Of a stretch of DNA of 64,000 bases, positions 1 through 8,450 are shown piece after piece (position 1 is the first letter of the stretch; each line of letters begins with the position of its first letter). Position numbers and translations under genes: made by a program. This DNA is from JBMNGO01 sp050949885 (lineage in GTDB: Bacteria; Bacillota; Syntrophomonadia; Syntrophomonadales; Syntrophomonadaceae), in the NCBI GenBank assembly GCA_050949885.1, contig JBMNGO010000005.1, forward strand, positions 186,001-250,000. The letters are read 5' to 3'. Under the pieces are notes generated by a model. It saw nothing but the letters and a program-made list of their open reading frames with translations. It did not search any database and was not told the origin of the DNA.

Positions 1-1
1 A

Positions 2-232
2 TTCGTGGTTGAGTTTTATCAACAGGCAGATCCAGGAATTGCCGTTATATCATGTGGAGAAAACAATCCTTTTGGCCATCCGCATCAGGAAGTTATGGAA
101 TATCTGGCCGGCAACTCCATTATGCTCTATCGTACTGATAAAAACGGTGCCATAATCACCGAGAGTAACGGCAAGGAAGTGAGTATAAGGGTATTTAAGA
201 GCCAACACTATTCTAATGAACTAGATTTATAA
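2..232 (+). CDS. C-terminal end of a ComEC/Rec2-like metallo-beta-lactamase protein (partial)
   Basis: The reading frame enters from before the window and ends at TAA 230-232, leaving about 76 residues. The piece carries the pattern seen at the end of ComEC/Rec2 proteins, where a metallo-beta-lactamase-like domain closes the DNA-uptake channel protein: an Ile-Ser-Cys-Gly strand, NNPFGHP with a conserved His, then YRTDKNGAI. In the family this is a membrane protein that moves single-stranded DNA across the membrane. The membrane part lies outside the window, so a stand-alone ComEC-type MBL-fold hydrolase is equally possible. The GTG at position 5 is internal and not the true start. Confidence 0.7.
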   Translation, partial: FVVEFYQQADPGIAVISCGENNPFGHPHQEVMEYLAGNSIMLYRTDKNGAIITESNGKEVSIRVFKSQHYSNELDL

Positions 233-341
233 ACCCGTTGAACAAATTAAGGCCAATCAATACTAAATCAAAACAGCACCATTTCTTTATTAAGTTAAAT
301 ATTGTATAATAAGGAAAAAAGAATACTGAAGGCCAGGGAGC

Positions 342-370
342 CCCGCTGATTTTGCGGGTTTTTTTATTTT
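342..370 (+). terminator. Rho-independent terminator after the ComEC-like gene
   Basis: A CCCGC/GCGGG stem (342-346 with 354-358) is followed directly by a T-rich run at 359-370. It lies 110 bp after the upstream stop and before the ribosome site of the crotonase gene. The stem is short but G+C-rich. A TATAAT box at 305-310 suggests that a short transcript could start just before it. Confidence 0.6.
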
Positions 371-444
371 TCAAGGAGGTGATGAAACATTTGACTTTTT
401 GCAATCATATCCATTGACTTTATAAAAGGTAGGGGGGAAAGATC

Positions 445-1221
445 TTGTCGAACGTAATTTTGGAAAAGAAGGGTAGGGTGGCGGTTCTGGTTATTAACCG
501 TCCCCAGGCTCTGAACGCTTTGAACAAGGATACATTGTTGGATATACAAAGGGGAGTGGAAGATGTCCGTGATGATGATAGTATTGATGTGCTGATTATT
601 ACCGGAGCAGGCGACAGAGCTTTTGTGGCGGGCGCTGATATTACTTTTATGGTTGAGATGCAGCCCATGGAGGCCAGAAACTTCGGCCAGCTAGGCAGCG
701 AGGTGTTGCGGCTGATTGAGACTATGGAAAAACCGGTTATTGCTGCCATAAATGGTTTTTGCCTGGGCGGCGGATGCGAGCTGGCCATGGCCTGTGATTT
801 CCGAATATGTTCCGAAAAGGCCAAGTTCGGGCAACCCGAGGTGGGGCTGGGGGTTACTCCCGGTTTTGGCGGAACTCAGCGTTTACCGCGTATAGTGGGG
901 ATTGGGATGGCCAAGCAGTTACTCTACACTGGAGATATTATTAACGCCAATGAAGCTCTGCGCATCGGATTAGTGAATTATGTGGTTCCCAGCGAGGATC
1001 TTATGAGTAATGTTATGGAAATAGCGAAAAAGATTGCTTCCCGGGGTCAGACGTCAGTGCGGCTTTGTAAAGCCGTTGTTAACGCAGGAATGCAGACTGA
1101 TATTGACAGCGCACTGGTCATTGAGAAAGATGCCTTCGGCCTTTGCTTTGCTACTGAGGATCAGAAAGAAGGGATGAAAGCTTTTACTGAGAAGCGCCAA
1201 CCTAATTTTACAGGGAAGTAA
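445..1221 (+). CDS. Enoyl-CoA hydratase/crotonase
   Basis: The 258-residue protein is a full-length member of the crotonase family, which hydrates 2-enoyl-CoA to 3-hydroxyacyl-CoA in beta-oxidation or runs the reverse step in butyrate formation. The two catalytic glutamates are present: Glu112 in GGGCELAM and Glu132 in FGQPEVGLG. The oxyanion-hole segment GAGDRAFVAGAD is also intact. The start is TTG 445 behind an AGGGGGGAAAG ribosome site. The gene stands alone between two terminators with no thiolase or dehydrogenase beside it, so its exact substrate cannot be read from context. Crotonyl-CoA is the usual guess for this subgroup. Confidence 0.93.
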   Translation: MSNVILEKKGRVAVLVINRPQALNALNKDTLLDIQRGVEDVRDDDSIDVLIITGAGDRAFVAGADITFMVEMQPMEARNFGQLGSEVLRLIETMEKPVIAAINGFCLGGGCELAMACDFRICSEKAKFGQPEVGLGVTPGFGGTQRLPRIVGIGMAKQLLYTGDIINANEALRIGLVNYVVPSEDLMSNVMEIAKKIASRGQTSVRLCKAVVNAGMQTDIDSALVIEKDAFGLCFATEDQKEGMKAFTEKRQPNFTGK

Positions 1222-1249
1222 GGATAGAAAAACAGTGTACTGTATAATA

Positions 1250-1279
1250 AGCCTCCACCTTCCAGATGGAGGCTTATTT
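1250..1279 (+). terminator. Hairpin after the crotonase gene, likely terminator
   Basis: An eight-base inverted repeat, AGCCTCCA with TGGAGGCT (1250-1257 and 1267-1274), begins 28 bp after the crotonase stop and is followed by TATTTG. The T-run is weak but the stem is strong. Confidence 0.55.
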
Positions 1280-1458
1280 GCACACTGAACCTGTCCGGCA
1301 GCTGGATATATGCTAACACTGGGCAAGGCAGAATGTTTACCCGCAAAAAATAAAAAAAGATATATTCTGTCCCTTCGTCTCATAGCTTTTGAGGAGGGGA
1401 TGATAGTATCTACAAAACAGATTTAGGCAGCCGAAGAGTAGGTTTACTGCTCATAAAA

Positions 1459-2820
1459 TTGTCCTTCCCGGCTATGACGGGAATGATGATCTTTTCACTG
1501 CTGAAATTAATAGACACTTATTTTATTGCCCAACTAGGCCCAGTAGCTTTAGCTGCTTTTACGCTGACTATACCGGTACAGGTCCTGATAACATCATTGG
1601 CTTCGGCTACCGGGGTGGGCGTAACCTCTCTAATTGCCAGAAAATTGGGGAGCGGGGATGTCAAATATGCTGATAATATCGCATGGCACGGGATAATTAT
1701 AAGTATTGGATACGGACTGTTTTTTCTGACTATTGGTACCAGTTTTATTGATGACCTTTTAATCTTTTTCGGGTGTACTCCGGAAACCTTCATATTGAGC
1801 AAAAATTATCTAAATATCATTCTTTGGGGATGTGTATTGGCGTTTGTCCCCATGATTATGGAAAGCTGCATTCAGGGCGAAGGAAATATTATTCTGCCCA
1901 TGATCATTTCTTTATTTACCATGGCTCTAGAGGTATGTTTTGATCCTCTTTTTATTCTGGGCTGGGGCCCCATTAAGGGTATGGGACTTAATGGAGCCGC
2001 CATCGCAACTATTATAGCTCAGTTTTTCGGATTTATTCTGCTGGTAGTAATGGTTCTAAAAAAAAGGTATATTTTAACCTGGTCCTGGACCCATTTTCGG
2101 CCTAGTTGGGATGTAGTAAAGGGAATCTATATGGTGGGCTTGCCTACCATGATAATGGAACTGATGGGTGTTTTTATCATGGTATTCTTAAACCGGCTGC
2201 TGGCTGCTTATAGTTATACAGCAGTAGCTGCTCTGGGTATTCTGCTGAGGGTTAGGTCTTTGCTTTTAATGCCTGCAGCCGGGCTCTCCCAGGGCACCAT
2301 GCCTATAGCAGCCTATGCTTATGGAGCCGGCAATCTGGACCGGGTTAAAGAGACTATAATTAAAGCTTCGGTTTTAACCTTTTTAATGATGGGAGCAGGT
2401 TGGTTCGTAATTCAAAGCTATCCAGTCTGGATATTGGAATTCTTTTCGGATGATCCGGCTCTGACCGTTTTAGGTGTTGCCTGCCTAAAAATGGCAACCT
2501 TTTTCCTTCCTCTCATGGGCCCCCTGGTCATTTTGAATACGGTATTGCAGGCGCTGGGCAAGGGTACCAGGGCTATGTGGTTCTCAGTTTTTCGCCACAT
2601 GGGGATTTTTTTCCCCCTTCTTCTTATCCTGCCCCGCTCTATTAACCTTAACGGGATTTGGCTGGCCTTTGCCCTGTCTGAACTACTCTGGGGAATGATG
2701 GTTCTGTTTGTTTATTCAGGACTCTGGAAAGAGCTGCAAATTCGCAAACAATCCAGTTTATTTGTTTTTTTCAAGATTGGCTATGTGTGGCAAAGGGTAC
2801 TGGCTTGGCTCAAGTGGTAG
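1459..2820 (+). CDS. MATE family multidrug/toxin extrusion transporter, start codon uncertain
   Basis: This is a polytopic membrane protein of the MATE family (Na+ or H+ driven export of drugs or metabolites), with about 12 hydrophobic segments and the typical early sequence FPAMTGMMIFSLLKLIDTYF. The first ordinary start codon in frame is TTG 1459 (453 residues), but it falls inside the conserved N-terminus. The same frame stays open upstream to 1393 and encodes a family-like leader (YKTDLGSRRVGLLLIK) behind a strong GAGGAGGGG at 1391-1399, with no ATG, GTG or TTG. An ATC at 1408 is well spaced for that site and would give 470 residues. The ATG at 1400 is out of frame. Either a rare start codon or a small indel is present. 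Confidence 0.85.
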   Translation: MSFPAMTGMMIFSLLKLIDTYFIAQLGPVALAAFTLTIPVQVLITSLASATGVGVTSLIARKLGSGDVKYADNIAWHGIIISIGYGLFFLTIGTSFIDDLLIFFGCTPETFILSKNYLNIILWGCVLAFVPMIMESCIQGEGNIILPMIISLFTMALEVCFDPLFILGWGPIKGMGLNGAAIATIIAQFFGFILLVVMVLKKRYILTWSWTHFRPSWDVVKGIYMVGLPTMIMELMGVFIMVFLNRLLAAYSYTAVAALGILLRVRSLLLMPAAGLSQGTMPIAAYAYGAGNLDRVKETIIKASVLTFLMMGAGWFVIQSYPVWILEFFSDDPALTVLGVACLKMATFFLPLMGPLVILNTVLQALGKGTRAMWFSVFRHMGIFFPLLLILPRSINLNGIWLAFALSELLWGMMVLFVYSGLWKELQIRKQSSLFVFFKIGYVWQRVLAWLKW

Positions 2821-2850
2821 AAGCCAGTATTATTCTCACTATTTCTTTTC

Positions 2851-2889
2851 AAAAAACTAATGACACCACAATCCAGGTGGTGCCATTAG
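2851..2889 (-). terminator. Terminator for the small minus-strand gene
   Basis: A 13-bp inverted repeat with one mismatch (2857-2869 with 2877-2889) is followed, reading on the minus strand, by a run of six T (A-run 2851-2856). It lies 45 bp beyond the stop of the 47-residue minus-strand gene and could also stop the MATE transcript. Confidence 0.6.
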
Positions 2890-2933
2890 CGGTTAAAGGT
2901 ATGGCGGGTGAATAGAAAAGAATTAGAAAATGA

Positions 2934-3077
2934 TTAAAAAACTGCATCCCCAAAAACCCAGCCTAGATAAAAAACACCGGGAATAGCTATTATGTGGAGA
3001 ATCCACCAGCCGGTTTTTAAAAAATGCCAGGTCCCGATATCATAACCATCTTTGGTTTTTAGTTCGCTTCCTTCCAT
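2934..3077 (-). CDS. 47-residue single-pass membrane protein, unknown function
   Basis: Reading the minus strand from ATG at 3077 gives 47 residues: a charged start (MEGSELKTKDGYDIG), then WHFLKTGWWILHIIAIPGVF as one hydrophobic helix, and a short acidic end. A GGAGG ribosome site lies about 8 nt before the ATG, and a hairpin with a T-run follows the stop, so the unit looks complete. Aromatic residues cluster at the helix start, as in small integral membrane proteins. I do not recognise a named family. It is convergent with the MATE gene and divergent from the NlpC/P60-like gene. The start, the ribosome site and the terminator are the support. Confidence 0.7.
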   Translation of the reverse strand: MEGSELKTKDGYDIGTWHFLKTGWWILHIIAIPGVFYLGWVFGDAVF

Positions 3078-3311
3078 TGTCCTGCCTCCTTAATTAAGAT
3101 AAATTAAATTATTTGCCTGATTTTCTATAATATTTCCTTTATTTCTAAATTTATACATAATGAGCATTTGGCAGAATTAACCTTAGAAAATCAAAGCCCG
3201 ACAATTGGAAACTTGAAAAGGCAATAAGATACCCAAGGGTTGGTGTACTAAAAAAGGGAGAAAAAGGCAAAACATTTATCGTTACCAAATGCTGTTGTAA
3301 TAAGTATATTT

Positions 3312-3330
3312 TGCTTGATATCACATCAAG
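3312..3330. other. Perfect 7-bp inverted repeat before the NlpC/P60-like gene
   Basis: GCTTGAT and ATCAAGC are separated by five bases, about 47 bp before the TTG start at 3377. It may be an operator or the 5' hairpin of the transcript. The rest of 3078-3376 is A+T-rich and holds no other gene that I can support. Confidence 0.3.
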
Positions 3331-3376
3331 CATATAAGAAAATAAACATATATCAAATCAGTGGAGGTAGAGTCAC

Positions 3377-4552
3377 TTGAGAAATCTGAAGCGTAGAATG
3401 CGGATTTGTTCAGGAATGTTGTTGGTATTTTTCTTGCTTTTGTCAGTAGCTTGTCCCGCTTATGCTGCAGGGACGGAAGCCCCTATCAAGATTTTTCTTG
3501 ATGGAACTCCCCTGGTGACGGATGTGGATCCGGTGCTGAAAGAAGATCGTACCCTTGTGCCTTTTCGAGCCATCGGGGAAGCCTTGACGGCCAAAGTTGA
3601 CTGGGATGAGTCTGCCAGACAAGTTACCTTGACTTTGGGAGACAAAACTGTTCAATTGGTTATCGGGGATAAAACAGCTTATGTGAACGGGGAGGCCAAA
3701 ACTCTAGATGTACCCGCAATGCTGGTGGAGGACCGGACCATGGTTCCCCTGCGGTTTATCAGCGAATCTTTAGGGGCGTCCGTGCAATGGTCCGGAGAAT
3801 TAAGGCGGATAGATATCAACACGCCCCCTGTACCTTCCGCCCAACAGCCTCTCAGTCAGGTAATGGTCCAGATAAGCGTGGATTATCTGGATGATTGGGG
3901 ACAGGTGCTCCCTCATATGCAGCACGCGATTGGCTTGGATAATAATACCGACTACTACTACCTGAAACTATTGGCTCAACCAGGCCTTGCCAGTGAGACC
4001 GTGGGAATTCTGTATGACTATGTGAGAATGCGCGTAGTAGACGGTCCTGTGGAGAAAAATGGCATTACCTGGTGGAAATTAGAGGGGCATGGAAAAACCG
4101 GCTGGGCGGACGAGAGGTGCCTTACCGAATTTGAAGGGGAGTGGGATCCCCAGGTTGAAAGCGCTATTGCCTGGGCAATTGAAAATATCGGAAGAACAGA
4201 TTACGAATACAGATGCTTGCGTTTTGTCCAGGACGCGTACAGGAACGGAGGGTTAACCCTTACCGGGACGCTTGGGGATACTGCCAAAAACACGGCGATA
4301 AATTTCAATGCCGAGGCGAATAAAGATAAAGTTGTTCCTCGGGGTGCCGCCGTATTTTATAACTGGGAAGGAACAGTTGGGGGGACTACTCAAAACTGGG
4401 GCCATGTAGGAATAGCCCTGCAAACCGGGAAACACGATGAAATAGATATCATTAACGCCATGGAAACTGTGTCTATTGACTCTGGAGCGTATTTTGCCTA
4501 CTACACGAACATGGACTATATCGGCTGGGCTTGGATCTTTAACAAAAATTAA
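3377..4552 (+). CDS. Secreted stalk-domain protein with SH3-like and NlpC/P60-like domains
   Basis: The 391-residue protein has three parts. Residues 1-31 form a signal peptide ending AYA-A. Residues about 36-150 are a copper-amine-oxidase N-terminal (stalk) domain with the twin motifs DRTLVPFRAIGEAL and DRTMVPLRFISESLG. A region at about 190-252 resembles a bacterial SH3 domain. Residues about 258-391 look like an NlpC/P60-type cysteine peptidase: Cys280 in YRCLRFVQDAYR and His343 in WGHVGIAL are the probable catalytic pair. It likely acts outside the cell, cutting or binding peptidoglycan. The start is TTG 3377 after GGAGGTAG. The gene stands alone, and a hairpin at 4559-4581 follows the stop. 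Confidence 0.8.
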   Translation: MRNLKRRMRICSGMLLVFFLLLSVACPAYAAGTEAPIKIFLDGTPLVTDVDPVLKEDRTLVPFRAIGEALTAKVDWDESARQVTLTLGDKTVQLVIGDKTAYVNGEAKTLDVPAMLVEDRTMVPLRFISESLGASVQWSGELRRIDINTPPVPSAQQPLSQVMVQISVDYLDDWGQVLPHMQHAIGLDNNTDYYYLKLLAQPGLASETVGILYDYVRMRVVDGPVEKNGITWWKLEGHGKTGWADERCLTEFEGEWDPQVESAIAWAIENIGRTDYEYRCLRFVQDAYRNGGLTLTGTLGDTAKNTAINFNAEANKDKVVPRGAAVFYNWEGTVGGTTQNWGHVGIALQTGKHDEIDIINAMETVSIDSGAYFAYYTNMDYIGWAWIFNKN

Positions 4553-4568
4553 CAAAGGCCAGGGATAC

Positions 4569-4950
4569 TTAACTCCCCTGGTGAATTTCAGCCTCTTCTT
4601 TTGTTTCACGCACCGTACCGTGGGGGTGTTCCGGTGGGAGATAAACAGAGTATAGCTTAAGAGGCTGCTGGCCCGTGTTGAAAAGATGGTGCCATTTGCC
4701 GTTTGGGCGTTAGTATGACGTAATCCGCAGAGACAGGCCTTTGAAAATCCAATCTGGCTCTGCGGTCCCCCATTTTAACAATCCCTTGCTCTTCTTCAAT
4801 CCGGATAAACTGGTCCACATCAGGGTGCATTTCCAAGCCTATGTCTTCTCCAATCTGGAGGCTCATAAAAGTAAATCGCAAGTGTTTCCTATCCATAAAG
4901 TAAGCCGGAAATTGTATTCTGTTTGGCGGGCTTCCTCAATATTGACCACT
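4569..4950 (-). pseudogene. Cupin-domain protein, broken by two frameshifts
   Basis: On the minus strand three successive frames together spell a cupin-type protein. The first piece, VVNIEEARQTEYNFRLTLW, is near 4949-4890. The second frame gives MSLQIGEDIGLEMHPDVDQF and a segment reading QGIVKMGDRRARLDF. The third gives WHHLFNTGQQPLKLYSVYLP and GTVRETKEEA, ending at TAA 4569. Frame changes are needed near an A-run at about 4885 and near the GGG at 4705-4707. No frame covers the whole domain, so it is probably a decayed gene; two sequencing errors in homopolymers are the alternative. Small cupins of this type bind a metal in a beta-barrel. Confidence 0.7.
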
Positions 4951-5001
4951 GCATTTCACATTTTTCTGCTTGTTGTTTATAGGCATTAATAGCATTTCGA
5001 T

Positions 5002-5056
5002 GACTTCACTACTTGTAGGAATTTTTTTCTCCAAAAAAGGGGTGAAGTCCTTTTTT
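5002..5056 (+). terminator. Long-loop hairpin with T-run upstream of the fusion gene
   Basis: GACTTCAC (5002-5009) pairs with GTGAAGTC (5042-5049) across a loop of about 32 nt, followed by CTTTTTT. It lies before the promoter of the 5210 gene, so it would end any rightward transcript entering from upstream. Confidence 0.4.
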
Positions 5057-5134
5057 GCACATACATGAGCCTTCGAAAAATCTAACTTGTAGAATTATGA
5101 AAAATGCTCATCATAATAAAAATTGCTGAATTAT

Positions 5135-5174
5135 TTGACATAACAATAATTACTATTACAATATATGTAATTAT
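5135..5174 (+). promoter_or_regulatory. Sigma-A promoter with overlapping operator-like palindrome
   Basis: TTGACA at 5135-5140 and TACAAT at 5157-5162 are 16 bp apart. A perfect inverted repeat, ATAATTAC (5146-5153) and GTAATTAT (5167-5174), brackets the -10 box, which is the usual position for a repressor site. A second perfect palindrome, TGCACA-AGAA-TGTGCA, follows at 5181-5196, just before the ribosome site of the fusion gene. Confidence 0.65.
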
Positions 5175-5209
5175 AGATTTTGCACAAGAATGTGCACAGA
5201 GGTGATCAA

Positions 5210-7891
5210 ATGAAAAACCAGAGAAATGACCTTCTAAACCCTACATTAGTTGAAATATTCGAAACCTTTAAAATCGACAAGAGGTATATCAAAGGAGCAG
5301 GCAGCTATCTTTGGGATGACCAGGGTAACCGTTACCTTGATTTCATTGCCCAATACGGTGCAATACCCTTTGGTTATAATCCACAGTATATTTGGGATGC
5401 TGTTGATGAGGTTCGCCAAAATCAAATCCCCAGTTTTGTACAGCCTTCGTTACCTGTGGAGGCCTTGCGATTAGCCAATTTGTTAGCCCAGTATACACCG
5501 GGAGAATTGTGCTATTGCACCTTTTGCCAGAGCGGGACGGAAGCTGTGGAAGCAGCTATTAAGCTGGCCCGGTCTTCAACCGGCAAGGAGTATATCATAT
5601 CCACCCAAAACAGCTTTCACGGCAAAACCTTTGGATCCCTCTCCGCGACGGGCAAAAACTCATATCAAAAGCCTTTTTTTGCGCCGGCACCGGGATTCAT
5701 GAGTATTCCCTTTAACGATATTGGAACTCTGGAAAAATTGTTGAAAAGCTCCAGTGACTCCATCGCTGCTTTTATAGTTGAACCGATTCAAGGCGAAGGC
5801 GGTATAATAGTTGCCCAACCCGGTTATCTTGCTGCCGCTCAGGATTTATGCCGAAAACATAATGTTATTTTTATTGTTGATGAAATTCAGACCGGGTTAG
5901 GCAGGACCGGCAGGCTATTCGCCTGTGATCACGAAGGGGTGGAGCCTGATATATTAGTACTGGCCAAGGCTCTGGGGGGGGGTATTCTTCCTATAGGAGT
6001 CTGCATCAGTTCCCCTCGTATTTGGAATGAAGATTATGGTATGCTACACAGTTCTACCTTTGCCAATAATAACGTTACATGTGCGGTAGGAAGCGCAGTA
6101 TTGCGTAAACTTTTGGATAACGATCAAGAGTTAATCAAGGAAGTTGAAAAAAAGGGACAGTATCTGATGAAAGGGCTGAACCGAATTGCTGCCCAATACC
6201 CGGACGTAGTAAAGGAAGTACGTGGCCAGGGACTGATGACCGCCATAGAGTTTAACCCCCTGGATGATTGCGGTTCTTATGACATGGCTTACATGGCTGA
6301 TCAGGGCGGTTTCACCATATTGCTGGCCGGGTTTTTATTAAATGTGTATAATGTCCGCCTAGCCCCTTATTTGAATAACTCAATGACTCTAAGACTGGAG
6401 CCTACCCTGACCATTACTTATGAAGAAATTGATTATGTACTCAACGCACTGGACAGGGTATGCCATATTCTTCACTATCGGGATTATGCCAAGCTCTATC
6501 GTTATCTCATTAATGACTTTAGGAGACCTGGAAAAATTACTGATTTTCGTCCGCAGATCAGGAAAATCAAGGCTTCCCATTTAACCGGGACAGAAAAGCC
6601 TTCCCAAAAATTTGCTTTTGTTATTCATTATCCAGCTCCGGAAGATGTTATTATCAATAACCCTTCTTTTTGTTCCTTTACTCGCCAGGAGCTTTATGAT
6701 TTTATGCAATGGCAGAGTAAAACCAAAGAAGCAGGGGTTGTATGCCATATGCCGGCCATTAAATCCCTTGATGGGACCATTGCAGAAGGATGGTTAATTG
6801 GAGTGCCTTTTGGTGCCAGGGAAATGATGAGCCTGCCGCGGCAAGAGACTACTGAAGTAATTGCCCAGGCAGTTGACCTGGGCAGGGAACTGGGTGCCCA
6901 GATTGTTGGGTTAGGAGCCTTGAGTTCAGTAGTGACCAAGGGAGGAAGATCAGTGCTGGGAAGAGGTGTGGCTATAACCAGCGGCAATAGCTATACTACT
7001 TTGATGGCCATAGAAGCACTTTTTTTGGGGGCTCAAAAAATGCACATTGATGCTTCCCGGGCCCAGGGTGCAGTTGTTGGTGCTACAGGCTCAATTGGCC
7101 GGGCCTGTGCTATGCTCCTGGCAGAACAAATGACCCGAATTACTTTGCTGGGAAATCCCAAGCATACTAAAAGCAGCCGAGTCCGTTTAGAAAGTCTGGT
7201 ACAAGAGATGTTCACCTATGCATGGCAGCGGCGCAAGGAAAAAATACTCAGTGGCTTGAGTCTGTGGTTGAATCAAGCCATAGAATCGTTGGTGGCAGTA
7301 AAAAATCATCGTGCCCATGAACTTCGCCAGATTCTCCTAAAAGGACAGGAAATAACCCTGGAAGTGTTGGAAGAAGTATGTGCTTTAACCGGAACACCTC
7401 AGCCGGTAAGAACCAGCCTTAGCCTGGAAGAAGCTCTGCCGGAATGCGACATGATCGTAGCTGCCAGCAATTCTCCCGAATACCTGATTTGTTCCGAGCA
7501 CCTTAAACCGGGGGCAGTTGTTTGCGATGTTGCCAGGCCGGCTGATGTTTCACCACAGGTAATAAAAGAGCGGAATGATGTACTGATCCTGGAAGGTGGT
7601 TTAGTTCAGTATCCTGACAACATCGCTTTTGGCCCCAACCTGGGTTACCGGGATGGGGTAAACCTGGCTTGCCTGTCCGAAACGGTTTTGCTTTCTATGG
7701 AAGGAGAAGGCAAGGACTACAGTATCGGTCTAAAATTGCCTTTGGAGGATATCAGATATCTTAGAAAGCTGGGCCAAAAACACGGCTTTGGCCTGGCTGG
7801 TCTGGTAATGGGTAACCGGGAAATTACCGATGAGGAAATTGCCCAGATATATAAAAACTCACTGGGACTAAGCCGGGCTCAGAACTTCTGA
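5210..7891 (+). CDS. Fusion of class III aminotransferase and acyl-ACP/acyl-CoA reductase-like protein
   Basis: I place the start at ATG 5210 (893 residues) behind AGAGGTGA. A TTG 10 codons earlier lacks a ribosome site. Residues about 1-430 are a complete class III PLP aminotransferase: QSGTEAVEAAIKLAR binds the cofactor phosphate, VDEIQTGLGRTG holds Asp224, and Lys253 in LAKALGGG is the Schiff-base lysine. Residues about 460-893 resemble the cyanobacterial fatty acyl-ACP reductase (AAR), which makes aldehydes: GLGALSSVV, ITSGNSYTT, a Rossmann loop GATGSIGRA near 624, and KPGAVVCDVARPADVSP. One chain could thus make a fatty aldehyde and aminate it, or make the aldehyde while using the aminotransferase on another substrate. 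The link is inference. It is a single-gene unit with its own promoter and palindromes. Confidence 0.85.
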   Translation: MKNQRNDLLNPTLVEIFETFKIDKRYIKGAGSYLWDDQGNRYLDFIAQYGAIPFGYNPQYIWDAVDEVRQNQIPSFVQPSLPVEALRLANLLAQYTPGELCYCTFCQSGTEAVEAAIKLARSSTGKEYIISTQNSFHGKTFGSLSATGKNSYQKPFFAPAPGFMSIPFNDIGTLEKLLKSSSDSIAAFIVEPIQGEGGIIVAQPGYLAAAQDLCRKHNVIFIVDEIQTGLGRTGRLFACDHEGVEPDILVLAKALGGGILPIGVCISSPRIWNEDYGMLHSSTFANNNVTCAVGSAVLRKLLDNDQELIKEVEKKGQYLMKGLNRIAAQYPDVVKEVRGQGLMTAIEFNPLDDCGSYDMAYMADQGGFTILLAGFLLNVYNVRLAPYLNNSMTLRLEPTLTITYEEIDYVLNALDRVCHILHYRDYAKLYRYLINDFRRPGKITDFRPQIRKIKASHLTGTEKPSQKFAFVIHYPAPEDVIINNPSFCSFTRQELYDFMQWQSKTKEAGVVCHMPAIKSLDGTIAEGWLIGVPFGAREMMSLPRQETTEVIAQAVDLGRELGAQIVGLGALSSVVTKGGRSVLGRGVAITSGNSYTTLMAIEALFLGAQKMHIDASRAQGAVVGATGSIGRACAMLLAEQMTRITLLGNPKHTKSSRVRLESLVQEMFTYAWQRRKEKILSGLSLWLNQAIESLVAVKNHRAHELRQILLKGQEITLEVLEEVCALTGTPQPVRTSLSLEEALPECDMIVAASNSPEYLICSEHLKPGAVVCDVARPADVSPQVIKERNDVLILEGGLVQYPDNIAFGPNLGYRDGVNLACLSETVLLSMEGEGKDYSIGLKLPLEDIRYLRKLGQKHGFGLAGLVMGNREITDEEIAQIYKNSLGLSRAQNF

Positions 7892-7966
7892 TCAAGCAGC
7901 AGCTGCTGCTCGGTCGGCTAAAGTCATTTTCTGGTCAGATATTTTTTAATTGTTTTGTTTTTGGTA

Positions 7967-7972
7967 TATAAT
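7967..7972 (+). promoter_or_regulatory. Probable -10 box for the DUF1285-like gene
   Basis: TATAAT lies 30 bp before the TTG start at 8003, in an A+T-rich stretch. No good -35 box is visible. A palindrome AGCAGCAGCTGCTGCT lies upstream near 7896. Confidence 0.35.
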
Positions 7973-8002
7973 TAACAAAAACTGATCTGGGGGTTTATTT
8001 TT

Positions 8003-8446
8003 TTGGAAGTACCAGCAATTACTATTAGAAAAAACGGCAAATGGTATTATGGACAGGCAGAAATGTTCAGGCGCAATATTTTAAATGTACTGGCCAAAAA
8101 CATCCACAGAGAGGAAAATGGCAGTTATTACATCCAAATGGGCAATGAAACCAGCCCTATAACTGTGGAAGATGTTCCCTTTTTTGCAACTGGCTATGTG
8201 GAAGAGGCGGATGGAACGTTAAAACTGGTTTTTCATGATTTGCAGGAATTGATTTTAGATCGCCCTTTTAAACTCACTTTAAAAGGTGATGTGCCGTATA
8301 TTGATTATAAATGGGAAGCGGATACCCGGCTGAGCAGAGGAGTTTACTGGAAATTGAGTGACTATTTTGACTTTCGCAATGATGAAATATATATTGTTCC
8401 GCCAAAGGTCGATGACGGTATTCAGGGTAAAACAGTAACCAAATAA
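8003..8446 (+). CDS. DUF1285-like protein of unknown function
   Basis: The 147-residue soluble protein has no signal peptide or membrane helix. Its start (AITIRKNGKWYYGQAEMFRRNI), the middle segment YYIQMGNETSPITVEDVPFFA, and a later strand-rich part resemble DUF1285 proteins, which have a two-barrel fold and no known reaction. TTG 8003 is chosen as start because CTGGGGG lies 9 nt before it. The gene stands alone, with its own -10 box and a terminator at 8451. A role in metabolism or envelope upkeep cannot be told from the sequence. Confidence 0.65.
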   Translation: MEVPAITIRKNGKWYYGQAEMFRRNILNVLAKNIHREENGSYYIQMGNETSPITVEDVPFFATGYVEEADGTLKLVFHDLQELILDRPFKLTLKGDVPYIDYKWEADTRLSRGVYWKLSDYFDFRNDEIYIVPPKVDDGIQGKTVTK

Positions 8447-8450
8447 GGGA

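Noticed and set aside
4741..4989. 82-codon plus-strand frame
   Set aside because: It is the shadow of the broken minus-strand cupin gene.
5180..5209. TTG start upstream of the fusion gene
   Set aside because: No ribosome site precedes it and it overlaps a palindrome; ATG 5210 is better.
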